This document shows positions 8,095 to 15,961 of a DNA stretch of 64,000 bases, in pieces. The DNA is taken from contig CALMSY010000011.1 of NCBI GenBank assembly GCA_937872475.1, positions 62,001 through 126,000 of the forward strand, written 5' to 3'. The notes under the pieces are model-generated. The model saw only the letters and a list, made by a program, of their open reading frames with translations. It had not been told where the DNA came from and ran no database searches. The translations under genes were made by a program, and so were the position numbers. This DNA comes from 67-14 sp020438345. GTDB taxonomy: Bacteria > Actinomycetota > Thermoleophilia > Solirubrobacterales > 70-9. The first letter of the stretch is position 1. Each line of letters begins with the position of its first letter.

Positions 8095-9759
8095 TCACGC
8101 CGCCCTCCTTGAGTGGCCGGATCGCCTCAGTGCGGCAACCCATTCATCCGAACTGATCCGGCCGGTAGCCAGACCGGCGAGTCCTCTGAGGGCCGACGCG
8201 GGGCAACCGGCCGCGTCAACCGTCGCCGCGATCTGCGGGACCGAATCGAGCGCCTCCGAAGCCTGGCCGATGGTCTCGCGGATCTGATCGGGGGCGTTGC
8301 CTTTGCCGAGCAGCTCACCGGCGCGACGGTTCCGGCTACCGGAGGCCATCACGGTTGCGAGCAGGTCACCGACCCCGGCCAGGCCGCTGAAAGTTTCGAG
8401 GTCCGCTCCCCTGTGAACGGCATAGCCCACGCATTCATCCCAGACCGCAGCGGCCGCGATTCCCGCCGCGTTCAGACCATGTGGTTCCGCCGCAGCCGCC
8501 GCCAGCACGGCAGCATTCTTGGCTGCCCCCGCCATTTCGACCCCAACTACATCTCGGGAACGTTCACAGACCAGCCCGGCCCGGTCGAAGACATCCCCAA
8601 GCTGCGCCCGGAGGTCGCTGTCACCACTGCCGAGCACAAGGGCAGCCGACCCGGAAACAGCCTCGCGGGCATGTGCCGGTCCACCCAGGCAGGAAACCCC
8701 GCGGGCACGGATGCGTTCACTGACGTATTCCGATGGCAGCTGACCCTTCGGGGCGATCAGTCCCTTGGCCAGCAGCAGAACCCCGGCCCTGCGACCGACC
8801 CGATCAGCGACAGCACCGATGACCTGGGGGTAGGAAGCCGACGGAACTGCGATCACAAGCAGATCCACCCCGCCAAGTTCGATCTGGCTCGAAGCACGGA
8901 CCTCAATGCTCTCGGGAAGCCGTACACCGGGCAGGTACGTGGAGTTCTCGCGGGCCATCGCGATTTCGTCGGCCTGGGCCGTGGTGCGGGTCCCAAGCTG
9001 GACGTCAAGCCCTCCCCGGGCAAGCAGCACCGCCACGGCGGTACCCCAGCTGCCTGCCCCGATCACTGCTGCCCGGCGCATTGGAGGCAGACCGCCGATG
9101 TCTTCCCACTGGAGTTCCACATTCGGCCAGATCCGGTCGGTCACCGAGGCCGCAAGGGCCGGTGAGGGCGATTCGGACTGCGGGAACGACATCGGCCGGC
9201 CCATCCGGATATCCACCTTGCGAGGACGGATTCGCAATCCCCGGCGGACGTTCTCGCTCCCGGACACGGCGACCGGGAGGACCGGCGCCCCGCTGCGAAG
9301 GGCGAGCCGCCCGACCCCCCGCTTCGGCCGACCGAGCGAGCCCTTTCGAATCCGGGTGCCTTCCGGAAAAATGCAGATCGACCCGCCGCGCTCCAGCACC
9401 TTCTCGGCTGTTTCTATCGCCAGTTCATCAGCCTCGCCACGCCGGATGGGGAAGGCACCGACCCGGCAGAGCAGAAACCCCTGCCAGCGTTTCTCGAAGA
9501 GTTCGATCTTCGCCACATAGTTCATCGGCTTGCCCCAGGGCAGGCAGGCACCGATCACGAAAGGGTCGAGGAAACTGCGGTGGTTGGCGGCGACAATCGT
9601 CGCGCCCTTGATGTGCGAATTCTCCCGTCCCTGCCTCGAAAGCCGGAAGTAGACCAGAAAGAATGGCTGCAGGATGATCCGGGCGAAGAGGTAAAGACCC
9701 CGGTTCACCCCATGTCTGCGTGTGTACTCGTGGTAGGACTCGAGCTGCTCCTGGGTCAC
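8095..9759 (-). CDS. Bifunctional PlsC-GpsA fusion: acylglycerol-phosphate acyltransferase + glycerol-3-phosphate dehydrogenase
   Basis: One uninterrupted 554-residue frame joins two enzymes of phospholipid precursor synthesis. Residues about 1-226 are a PlsC-type acyltransferase with AANHRSFLDPF (NHx4D) and ICIFPEGTRIRKG (FPEGTR). Residues about 227-554 are NAD(P)-dependent glycerol-3-phosphate dehydrogenase: MRRAAVIGAGSWGTAVA (Rossmann), LAKGLIAP, GGPAHAREAV, EMAGAAKNAAVLAAA, and GLAGVGDLLATVMASGSRNR. The GpsA half begins at an internal ATG (9081) exactly where a free GpsA would start, so separate translation from there is possible. The GpsA motifs are slightly divergent (GGPAHA instead of GPSFA). 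The joined protein would make glycerol-3-phosphate and acylate its monoacylated product. Start GTG. Confidence 0.9.
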   Translation of the reverse strand: MTQEQLESYHEYTRRHGVNRGLYLFARIILQPFFLVYFRLSRQGRENSHIKGATIVAANHRSFLDPFVIGACLPWGKPMNYVAKIELFEKRWQGFLLCRVGAFPIRRGEADELAIETAEKVLERGGSICIFPEGTRIRKGSLGRPKRGVGRLALRSGAPVLPVAVSGSENVRRGLRIRPRKVDIRMGRPMSFPQSESPSPALAASVTDRIWPNVELQWEDIGGLPPMRRAAVIGAGSWGTAVAVLLARGGLDVQLGTRTTAQADEIAMARENSTYLPGVRLPESIEVRASSQIELGGVDLLVIAVPSASYPQVIGAVADRVGRRAGVLLLAKGLIAPKGQLPSEYVSERIRARGVSCLGGPAHAREAVSGSAALVLGSGDSDLRAQLGDVFDRAGLVCERSRDVVGVEMAGAAKNAAVLAAAAAEPHGLNAAGIAAAAVWDECVGYAVHRGADLETFSGLAGVGDLLATVMASGSRNRRAGELLGKGNAPDQIRETIGQASEALDSVPQIAATVDAAGCPASALRGLAGLATGRISSDEWVAALRRSGHSRRAA

Positions 9760-9827
9760 AGAAGATTCCTACACGAGGTTCCCTACCCGGTTACAACCGG
9801 ATCTGAACCTGTCATGTCAATTCGGGT

Positions 9828-10541
9828 TCAACCGGCGGGCTTCACGACGATCGGCGGGCTGATTCTCCAGCCATCAATAGTCCTGACCCGATAGACCGCA
9901 TACGGCTCGCCGGATTGTGGTCTCGGGACGCTGAACTCTGCGACACCGTCTTCATTGGTCTTCAGATCGAAACGTTCGCTCACTTGGTGGCGGGAACATC
10001 CGGTCTGGATTCCGACTACCAGTTCGTCAGGCTCTCCCCCGGATACTTTCACCTGAATTGTGGTTTTTCCGCCGGAGCTGCGCGCCTGGCTCGAAGTGGC
10101 CTGTTGACGCCTCCGAATCCCCACGGCCTGTCCAAGCCGGCGCCAACGGGATTGGTTTCCTGCAGCTTCCGCCACGAATTTGCTCAGCCAGGTGTATCGG
10201 CGTCGGTTGGTAGGCGAGCTGACCCACCATGTTCCGTCCCGACTCACCGATGTGCTTGCCACCGGGTCGCCATCGAGGGTGTAGACACGGACCCGCTCAC
10301 CTCTGATCGAGCGATCCGCTACGCCTTCAAAGCGGATCCTCCCGTTGATCCGGTAGATCGCGGTCAGCGCGACTTTCCGCTTGCAGGGTAGTACCGCCGT
10401 GGTCGCATCGTCATCCGAACTAACTGCAGCCCGCGATCCGGCAATGCCGGATAAAAGAAGAGCGCCAAGAAGCCCGGAGGTGACCAGGACGACCAATGAA
10501 AGGCGCCAGTTCCGAATTGCCTGATCTCCACCTGCCCCCAT
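9828..10541 (-). CDS. Secreted hypothetical protein (237 aa)
   Basis: The N-terminus has a signal or anchor helix (LSLVVLVTSGLLGALLLSGIAG) after a short polar leader. The exported part looks like two beta-rich halves separated by an Arg/Gln/Ser-rich linker: one with INGRIRFEGVADRSIRGERVRVYT and DGTWWVSSPTNRRRYTW, the other with KTTIQVKVSGGEPDELVVG and DGVAEFSVPRPQSGEPYAVYRVR. The pattern suggests Ig-like or carboxypeptidase-regulatory-like folds. Two cysteines are present. I do not recognise a family or function. It ends 68 bases before the PlsC-GpsA start and follows the esterase on the same strand. Confidence 0.7.
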   Translation of the reverse strand: MGAGGDQAIRNWRLSLVVLVTSGLLGALLLSGIAGSRAAVSSDDDATTAVLPCKRKVALTAIYRINGRIRFEGVADRSIRGERVRVYTLDGDPVASTSVSRDGTWWVSSPTNRRRYTWLSKFVAEAAGNQSRWRRLGQAVGIRRRQQATSSQARSSGGKTTIQVKVSGGEPDELVVGIQTGCSRHQVSERFDLKTNEDGVAEFSVPRPQSGEPYAVYRVRTIDGWRISPPIVVKPAG

Positions 10542-10550
10542 ATTCAGATG

Positions 10551-11717
10551 TTAGCGCCGGTCTGCGCAATTTTGGGTATCCGGCGTCCGGATTGCCCAGG
10601 CAGCGAAATCCTCGATCGCATCGATCGAATCCGAGAAACGGACCGACCTGGTCAGGTCGAAGGAGTGCTGGGCACCAGGGAGCTCGGCGTAGGCAACGGA
10701 ATTCCCGGCTTCCTCCAGGCTACTTGCGAATCTCCGCGCGTTGGCGACCGTGACGATGGTGTCATGGTCGCCGTGAACGATCAGGAAGGGTGGCGCACCG
10801 GGCGCCACATGGTCGAGCGGGCTCGAAGACAGCGGCCCACGCGGCCGCAGGTTGCCGAACTCGAGTCCGCCGTAGTAGCCGTAGAGGCCAATCGCGCCGG
10901 CGACTGTGGTGTCGGCGGACTCGAAACCCGGTTGGAGCAGCGGCTCATTCGAAGTCAGGGCTGCCATGGCGGCGAGATGCCCACCTGCAGAGCTGCCCGC
11001 GAGGAAGATCCCTGACGGGTCAGCACCTAGTCCGGCCCCTTCCTCCCTGACCCAGGCGATCACCCGCTTCAGGTCGATCAGGTTTTCCGGGAACCGGGAT
11101 TCCGGGCTGAGGCGATAGTTGGCGCTCACAGTGACCCAGCCTTTCGATGCCAGCCGGTAGTGCATCGCCAGTGATTCACGACGCTTGAAGCCGCTGGTAA
11201 AGCTGCCTCCGTGAAGGTAGATGAGAAACGGGCCGGTCACCTGTGGCCCTTGTGGCCGGTAGATATCCATCTTGTTTCTCTTGCCGGCCGGTCCGTAGGC
11301 GATATTTGCGAGCCGCTCCACCCGGCGTGGGCGGATCGGGATCGGGGTGAGCAGGACCCTTCCGTATCTCCCACGCTCCGCGATCTTTTGCGCGGTGTCG
11401 GGGCCCAGGCTTCCGATCGATTCCCGAAGTGACTTCCTCGCAGTGAAGCTGCGGATGAGCAGGACCACCAGCCCGCAAGCCACGAGGATTGCCAGAGCGA
11501 CCAGGACGTAGCCACCCGCCGAATCGATGTCCCCGTCCGTGAACGCCAGCACGGTGGACACCGACAGCAAAGCGAGCAGCCAGTGAGCCTGCTCGTTGAC
11601 GATCATGCCTGCCCAGAACGAAACCTTGCCGAGCCGCCGCGGACCACGGATCCGGGGGAGCAGAAGACTGACAGCGAGCCCGAGAATGAGGACCGTGATC
11701 AGGTAACCGACCGGCAT
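10551..11717 (-). CDS. Membrane-anchored alpha/beta hydrolase (HSL-type lipase/esterase)
   Basis: This protein of 388 residues has about three N-terminal membrane helices (VGYLITVLILGLAVSLLLP, WLLALLSVSTVLAF, VLVALAILVACGLVVLL) and then a hormone-sensitive-lipase-type hydrolase. The oxyanion motif is LIYLHGGSFTSGF, the nucleophile is LAGSSAGGHLAAM (GxSAG), the acid lies in VHGDHDTIV, and the His in GAQHSFD. HSL-family enzymes hydrolyse short acyl or aryl esters and some lipids. The membrane anchor should hold the catalytic domain at the membrane face; the side is not determined. The upstream neighbour is tRNA-Thr on the same strand. Confidence 0.85.
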   Translation of the reverse strand: MPVGYLITVLILGLAVSLLLPRIRGPRRLGKVSFWAGMIVNEQAHWLLALLSVSTVLAFTDGDIDSAGGYVLVALAILVACGLVVLLIRSFTARKSLRESIGSLGPDTAQKIAERGRYGRVLLTPIPIRPRRVERLANIAYGPAGKRNKMDIYRPQGPQVTGPFLIYLHGGSFTSGFKRRESLAMHYRLASKGWVTVSANYRLSPESRFPENLIDLKRVIAWVREEGAGLGADPSGIFLAGSSAGGHLAAMAALTSNEPLLQPGFESADTTVAGAIGLYGYYGGLEFGNLRPRGPLSSSPLDHVAPGAPPFLIVHGDHDTIVTVANARRFASSLEEAGNSVAYAELPGAQHSFDLTRSVRFSDSIDAIEDFAAWAIRTPDTQNCADRR

Positions 11718-11754
11718 CCAACGACATTACCCGGACCTCTCGCGGGCTAACCGA

Positions 11755-11827
11755 AGCCCGGCTCCGGACTTGAACCGGAAACCTCCTGTTTACAAGACAG
11801 GTGCTCTACCAATTGAGCTAGCCGGGC
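11755..11827 (-). tRNA. tRNA-Thr (anticodon TGT)
   Basis: On the minus strand the 73 bases fold as a full cloverleaf: a 7-bp acceptor stem GCCCGGC/GCCGGGC, a D arm GCTC-AATTGGTA-GAGC, an anticodon stem CCTGT/ACAGG with loop CTTGTAA, a 5-base variable loop, and a T arm TCCGG-TTCAAGT-CCGGA. The discriminator is T and CCA is not encoded. The anticodon at loop positions 34-36 is TGT, reading ACA and, with wobble, other Thr codons. Confidence 0.95.
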
Positions 11828-11853
11828 AGATGCCGGATTCTTTCAGCCCGGGG

Positions 11854-12552
11854 TCAGACGGCGACGTCGCGTGTCTCGAGATGCCGGGCCAGCTTGCGCT
11901 TTACGCGCTGTAGCGCGTTGTCCACATTCTTGGTGTCACAGCCAAGCAGCTGGGCGACTTCCTCATACGAACGGTCCTCAAGGTAGTAGCCGAGCACGCT
12001 GCTTTCCAGCTCCGAGAGAGTTGACTGGAGGCAGGAGACCAGTGAAGCCAGCTCCTCGGAGGAAATTGCCTGGTTGACCGGATCGTGGGCCGACGGCCCA
12101 GGAAGGATCTCCTCCATGGTGGTCTCCGACTCGGTGCTGGAGGCGGGTGACTGACCGAACGAGACGTACTGGTTCAGGGGAACGTGCTTGTTCCTTGTCG
12201 CGGTTTTCACCGCGGTGATGATCTGGCGGGTGATGCAGAGCTCGGCGAAATTGCGGAAGCTGGACTCGCGATCGGTCCGGTAGTCACGGATCGCTTTGTG
12301 CAAACCGATCAACCCTTCCTGGTGAAGATCGTCGGAGTCGCCACCGACCAGGAAGTAGGACGATGCCTTGAGCCGGACGAAACCGTGGTACCGCCGGACG
12401 AGCTGGTCCGCCGCGCCACTCCGGCCGCGTTTGGCGAAGGCGACGAGAGTCTCATCATCAGGCTCAAGTCGAGGGTTAGATCCTGTTGCCAGCGATCGTG
12501 AACGGGCGCCGCTAACGGCGCTGCCATGGGTAATTGAGGTTGGGGATGCCAC
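11854..12552 (-). CDS. Sigma-70 family factor of the SigH (Spo0H) type
   Basis: The 232-residue protein matches the Spo0H/SigH sigma family closely: QLVRRYHGFVRLKASSYFLV, GGDSDDLHQEGLIGLHKAIRDYR, SFRNFAELCITRQIITAVKTATR, then HVPLNQYVSF. Region 4 is LSELESSVLGYYLEDRSYEEVAQLLGCDTKNVDNALQRVK. In Bacillus this factor drives the transition to stationary phase and sporulation; its role in actinobacteria is less defined. The start is GTG with a good ribosome site (AAGGAG, 8 bases upstream). A sigma-A-like promoter and a leader of about 110 bases precede it. An N-terminal Ser/Ala-rich stretch of about 30 residues is an extension. Confidence 0.9.
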   Translation of the reverse strand: MASPTSITHGSAVSGARSRSLATGSNPRLEPDDETLVAFAKRGRSGAADQLVRRYHGFVRLKASSYFLVGGDSDDLHQEGLIGLHKAIRDYRTDRESSFRNFAELCITRQIITAVKTATRNKHVPLNQYVSFGQSPASSTESETTMEEILPGPSAHDPVNQAISSEELASLVSCLQSTLSELESSVLGYYLEDRSYEEVAQLLGCDTKNVDNALQRVKRKLARHLETRDVAV

Positions 12553-12664
12553 CGCACATTCTCCTTAGGAAGAAGGCCTGTGGCGCCACTTACCTCCCCT
12601 GGACGCCCTGTTCTGACGGACCAATCTCACACTCAAGTGGAGGTTGACCCTTTATTAGAACCTT

Positions 12665-12692
12665 AGTTTACATATGCACAGAGTTCTGTCAA
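12665..12692 (-). promoter_or_regulatory. Promoter of the SigH-like gene
   Basis: On the minus strand TTGACA (12687-12692), 16 bases and TAAACT (12665-12670) form a near-consensus vegetative promoter within an AT-rich island in otherwise GC-rich DNA. It implies a 5' leader of roughly 100-110 bases, long enough to hold leader regulation; no riboswitch fold was recognised. Confidence 0.6.
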
Positions 12693-12737
12693 CTCCGCAC
12701 CGGCGAAGCTGCAACCGAACTTGCAGACGGAGGGTCT

Positions 12738-13394
12738 TCAGGATCTTTGGCGGACGGCTTCGAAGATAAGGATCGAAGCGGCCACCGAGACATTCAGTGA
12801 GTCCACCTGGCCAGTCTGGGGAATCGCGATCAGCCCGTCGCAGGAATCCGCCACCCGGGGCCGCAACCCCTTTTCTTCGGTGCCCAGCACCAGAGCCGTC
12901 CGGCCGGTCAGGTCGACATCCCAGGGTGTTTGACCGGCACTTCCGTCAGCCCCCCAGACCCAGAAGCCGGCATCCTTTGCCTTCTGTATCCAGTCGCTTA
13001 TGTTCCGGACCCTGGCGATCGCGAGATGCTCCACGGCGCCAGCCGAAGCCTTGCATGCGACCGCGGTCACCGAAGCTGCACGTCGGTCAGGAATCACCAC
13101 ACCAGTCGCCCCCGCCGCCTCCGCGGAACGACAGACCGCACCAAGGTTCCGTGGATCCTGGATCTGGTCCAGCACCACGACGAGGGCGTCTTCGATAGCA
13201 AGCAGCTCCTCGCCGTCCACATAAGGGAAAGCCTCAACTTCAGCGACAACCCCTTGGTGGTCGGGCGAGCCACAGATCTCAACCAGTTTCGTTTCAGGGG
13301 TCTCTGGCGCTTTCCAGACCCGCAGGACCCGCCGCCTGCCTCGACCGGCCTCCTCGACGGGATTCCGGCCGTAGATGATTTCCGTTCCGGCCAC
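12738..13394 (-). CDS. rlmB: TrmH/SpoU-family 2'-O-ribose rRNA methyltransferase (RlmB-like)
   Basis: This is a SPOUT methyltransferase that 2'-O-methylates ribose in RNA, most likely 23S rRNA Gm2251. Residues begin VAGTEIIYGRNPVEEA, the RlmB substrate-binding N-domain. The three SpoU motifs are VVVLDQIQDPRNLGAVCRSA, ALVLGTEEKGLRPRV and IAIPQTGQVDSLNVSVAASI. The GTG at 13394 lies 4 bases after the cysS stop and gives 218 residues. An open frame continues upstream to 13538 but only antisense-free overlap with cysS, so it was excluded. The cysS-rlmB order is standard for actinobacteria. Confidence 0.88.
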   Translation of the reverse strand: MAGTEIIYGRNPVEEAGRGRRRVLRVWKAPETPETKLVEICGSPDHQGVVAEVEAFPYVDGEELLAIEDALVVVLDQIQDPRNLGAVCRSAEAAGATGVVIPDRRAASVTAVACKASAGAVEHLAIARVRNISDWIQKAKDAGFWVWGADGSAGQTPWDVDLTGRTALVLGTEEKGLRPRVADSCDGLIAIPQTGQVDSLNVSVAASILIFEAVRQRS

Positions 13395-13398
13395 TTTC

Positions 13399-14766
13399 TC
13401 AGCCGCGCGGGACCAGGCTGGCCCCGTCAGCCCCGTCACGGACCTCCCAGCCGAGCTCGGCCAGGCGATCACGCATTTCGTCCGCCCGGGCCCAGTCCTT
13501 CGATTCGCGAGCCTCGTTCCGGGCCGCGAGCAAGACAAGAGCTTCCTCGTCCGGACCGCTGTCCTCAGTCTCGGCCAGAGCTCCGAGACCGACCAGATCC
13601 AGCATTCCGGCCAGCACGGCTCCGGCTCCTGCCAGCGAAGGGTCCTGCGGACTCTGGTTCACGCTTCTGACCAGGTCAAAAGCCTCGCGCATCGCCCGGG
13701 GAGTGTTGAAGTCATCGGCCAGGGCTGCCCGGAACCGCTCACCGGCCGCGGCAGCGGCCTCACCGGGGGATTCTGCCGCCGGGGGATTTTCGCGCAGGAA
13801 GTTCCGCAGACGCTCGTTACCGGCCCGGGCCTGGGAAAGCGGGCCGTCACCGAATGCCAGTGGCTGGCGATAGTGACCGGAGATGAGATACGCGACAACG
13901 GACTCCGGGCCATAGACATCCAGGGCCTCCGACAGCTGGAAAATATTTCCGACCGACTTTGACATCTTCTCTGAACCCGTTTCGATCATTCCGTTGTGCA
14001 TCCAGATTCGGGCCAGCGGACGGTTGCGGGCAGCTTCGGACTGGGCGATCTCGTTTTCGTGATGGGGAAAGACCAGATCGGAGCCTCCACCATGAATCTC
14101 GAACGGGAGCTGGCCCAGTTCCGCTTCCGCCATCGCCGAGCACTCGATGTGCCACCCGGGACGACCCGGGCCCCAGGGGGATTCCCAGCTGGTGTCCTCA
14201 CCTTCCTTGAGCGCTTTCCAGAGCGCAAAATCAAGCGGGTCCCGCTTTAGCGAGCCGGCGTCGTCACCTTCACCCTGCTCCATCTCCCCGGTCGGACGAT
14301 GTGAAAGCTTGCCGTAGCCGTCGAAGCTGCGAACCGAGAAATAGACATCACCACCGGACTCATAGGCGTGACCATCATCGATCAGAGTCGCGATCAGGTC
14401 GATAATCGGACCAACAGTTTCGGTTGCCAGCGGTTCCGCATCCGGACGGCCCAGGCCGAGCCGGCCCGTGTCCTCGAAGTACGCGGCGGTCATTTCCACT
14501 GCGAGCTCGCTTGATCCGATCCCTCGCTCGGCTGCCGCGGTGTAGATCTTGTCGTTGATATCGGTGACGTTGATCACCAGTTTCGGCCGGTAGCCCTCGC
14601 TGCGCAGAAACCGGGCCAGCAGTGAAAAAACAACGAAGGGGCGGGCATTGCCAATGTGGATCCGGCTGTAGACCGTCGGCCCGCAGGCGTAGATCCCGAC
14701 CTCGCTTTCGCGGTCGAGCGTCACCAGCTCGCCGCTCATGGTGTCCCTGACCCTGACCTCGCGCAT
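13399..14766 (-). CDS. cysS: Cysteinyl-tRNA synthetase
   Basis: This class I synthetase (455 residues, normal length) charges tRNA-Cys. The zinc-binding first Cys is in IYACGPTVYS, the HIGH signature in RIHIGNARPF, and further Zn ligands in GWHIECSAMA and FPHHENEIAQSEA. The KMSKS loop is EKMSKSVGN. The C-terminal anticodon-binding helix bundle ends LAELGWEVRDGADG. It precedes rlmB by 4 bases. The arrangement matches the conserved actinobacterial cysS-rlmB pair next to ispDF, although here a coiled-coil gene and an acyl-CoA ligase are inserted between cysS and ispF. Confidence 0.96.
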   Translation of the reverse strand: MREVRVRDTMSGELVTLDRESEVGIYACGPTVYSRIHIGNARPFVVFSLLARFLRSEGYRPKLVINVTDINDKIYTAAAERGIGSSELAVEMTAAYFEDTGRLGLGRPDAEPLATETVGPIIDLIATLIDDGHAYESGGDVYFSVRSFDGYGKLSHRPTGEMEQGEGDDAGSLKRDPLDFALWKALKEGEDTSWESPWGPGRPGWHIECSAMAEAELGQLPFEIHGGGSDLVFPHHENEIAQSEAARNRPLARIWMHNGMIETGSEKMSKSVGNIFQLSEALDVYGPESVVAYLISGHYRQPLAFGDGPLSQARAGNERLRNFLRENPPAAESPGEAAAAAGERFRAALADDFNTPRAMREAFDLVRSVNQSPQDPSLAGAGAVLAGMLDLVGLGALAETEDSGPDEEALVLLAARNEARESKDWARADEMRDRLAELGWEVRDGADGASLVPRG

Positions 14767-14781
14767 GCCGGTCAGGATGAC

Positions 14782-15945
14782 TCAGAAGGTGCGATAGCCG
14801 CCGGAACCGGGGCCACCGCGTCGACGGCGGGGCACGGCTCCGCCTTCACCCTCGCGGGAATCGCCCAGCTCCCAGTCGGGGGCCGTGCTGGAGGCGGCGG
14901 CCTTCGCTTCCTGGCGGGCCCGGTCCGCGGCTGCCTGGACATCATCATCGGCTGACTGGCGTGCCAGTTCAGCCCGGCGTTCCGCTTCCCGCTGGATCCG
15001 CTCATCTTCTTCACGAATCCGGTCGTTCGCCCGTTGACGGGCGCGTTCCTCGGCTTCATTGCCGAAACGCTCGATCAGCTCTTCGACCCTTTCGGCCGCT
15101 TCCCGCCGGATCTGTTCGGTCCCTTCCATGACACGGCGGTCGACATCGGCTTCGATTTCCGCGATCCGCTGGCGTGCCAGTGATTCAAATTCGTTCGCGT
15201 GGGCTTCCGCCTGTGCGGCCCGGTCCTGGGCTTTGCGGGTTCGCTCGTCAGCGGCCTCGATCCGGTTCTTGCCTTCACGTTCAGCGGCCTGACGGGCCTC
15301 CTTGGCGAGTCGCTCGGCGACTTCCTCCAGGTGTCTCGTCCGGGCCGCGAGCCGTTCCTCGCCTTCGGCCGCGACCTTGGCCATCGCTTCCTCGCGGCTC
15401 TCACGCTCCTGTTTCAGGGTTCCCTCAGCGCGCTTCAGGTCCGCTTCAACCTTGGCCTGGGCCTCACGCTGATCGGCGTCCTTCTGCTCGAGTTCCTTGA
15501 GCTTCGCTTCCGCTGCCAGCCTGCCCTTGCGTGATTCCTCGATCTTTTCCCGGGCTTCGGCACTCAGCTTGCGAAGGGTTTCCCTCGCTTTGGTCTTGAT
15601 CTCTTCACGCGCCTCGGCAACTTCGCGGGCTGACTGGGTTTTGGCTGCCTCTACCCGCTGGTCGGCAGTCGCGGCTGAAGCTCGCGCAGCCTTCGCCTGC
15701 TCTCGGTCCTTGCGCGCCCGGGCAACCGACTCCCTCGCCGTTGCAAGCGCCTTCAATTCCGCTTCGCGCGCTGCCACCTCAGCCTCACGGGCACGCGCCT
15801 CGCTGGCCGTCATTTCCTTGGCGAAAGCTTCTATCCGTGAAGTGAGTTTGCCCGAGGACTCGCCAACCTGGCGCAGCTCGGCAGGCAGCCCGTTCTCGGG
15901 GACGCTGGACTCTTCCTTCGACGGAGCTGGAGTTGAATCGCTCAT
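14782..15945 (-). CDS. Long coiled-coil protein, Ala/Glu/Arg-rich (387 aa)
   Basis: From about residue 30 to 360 the protein is almost pure charged heptad sequence (for example EAREEIKTKARETLRKLSAE, RTRKAQDRAAQAEAHANEFE), which predicts one long coiled coil without membrane segments. The N-terminus (MSDSTPAPSKEESSVPENG) and the Gly/Arg-rich C-terminus (RRRRGGPGSGG) are unstructured. The ATG at 15945 is preceded by an AGGTG; an upstream in-frame start would overlap the acyl-CoA ligase gene. Such proteins act as scaffolds or filament-formers (DivIVA-, SMC- or IF-like), but no family was identified. It is inserted between ispF/acyl-CoA ligase and cysS. Confidence 0.75.
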   Translation of the reverse strand: MSDSTPAPSKEESSVPENGLPAELRQVGESSGKLTSRIEAFAKEMTASEARAREAEVAAREAELKALATARESVARARKDREQAKAARASAATADQRVEAAKTQSAREVAEAREEIKTKARETLRKLSAEAREKIEESRKGRLAAEAKLKELEQKDADQREAQAKVEADLKRAEGTLKQERESREEAMAKVAAEGEERLAARTRHLEEVAERLAKEARQAAEREGKNRIEAADERTRKAQDRAAQAEAHANEFESLARQRIAEIEADVDRRVMEGTEQIRREAAERVEELIERFGNEAEERARQRANDRIREEDERIQREAERRAELARQSADDDVQAAADRARQEAKAAASSTAPDWELGDSREGEGGAVPRRRRGGPGSGGYRTF

Positions 15946-15961
15946 CGTCACCTGAAACCTA

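Noticed and set aside
13395..13538. Upstream extension of rlmB (48 codons)
   Set aside because: It overlaps the 3' end of cysS and shows no RlmB similarity; the GTG at 13394 gives the family length.
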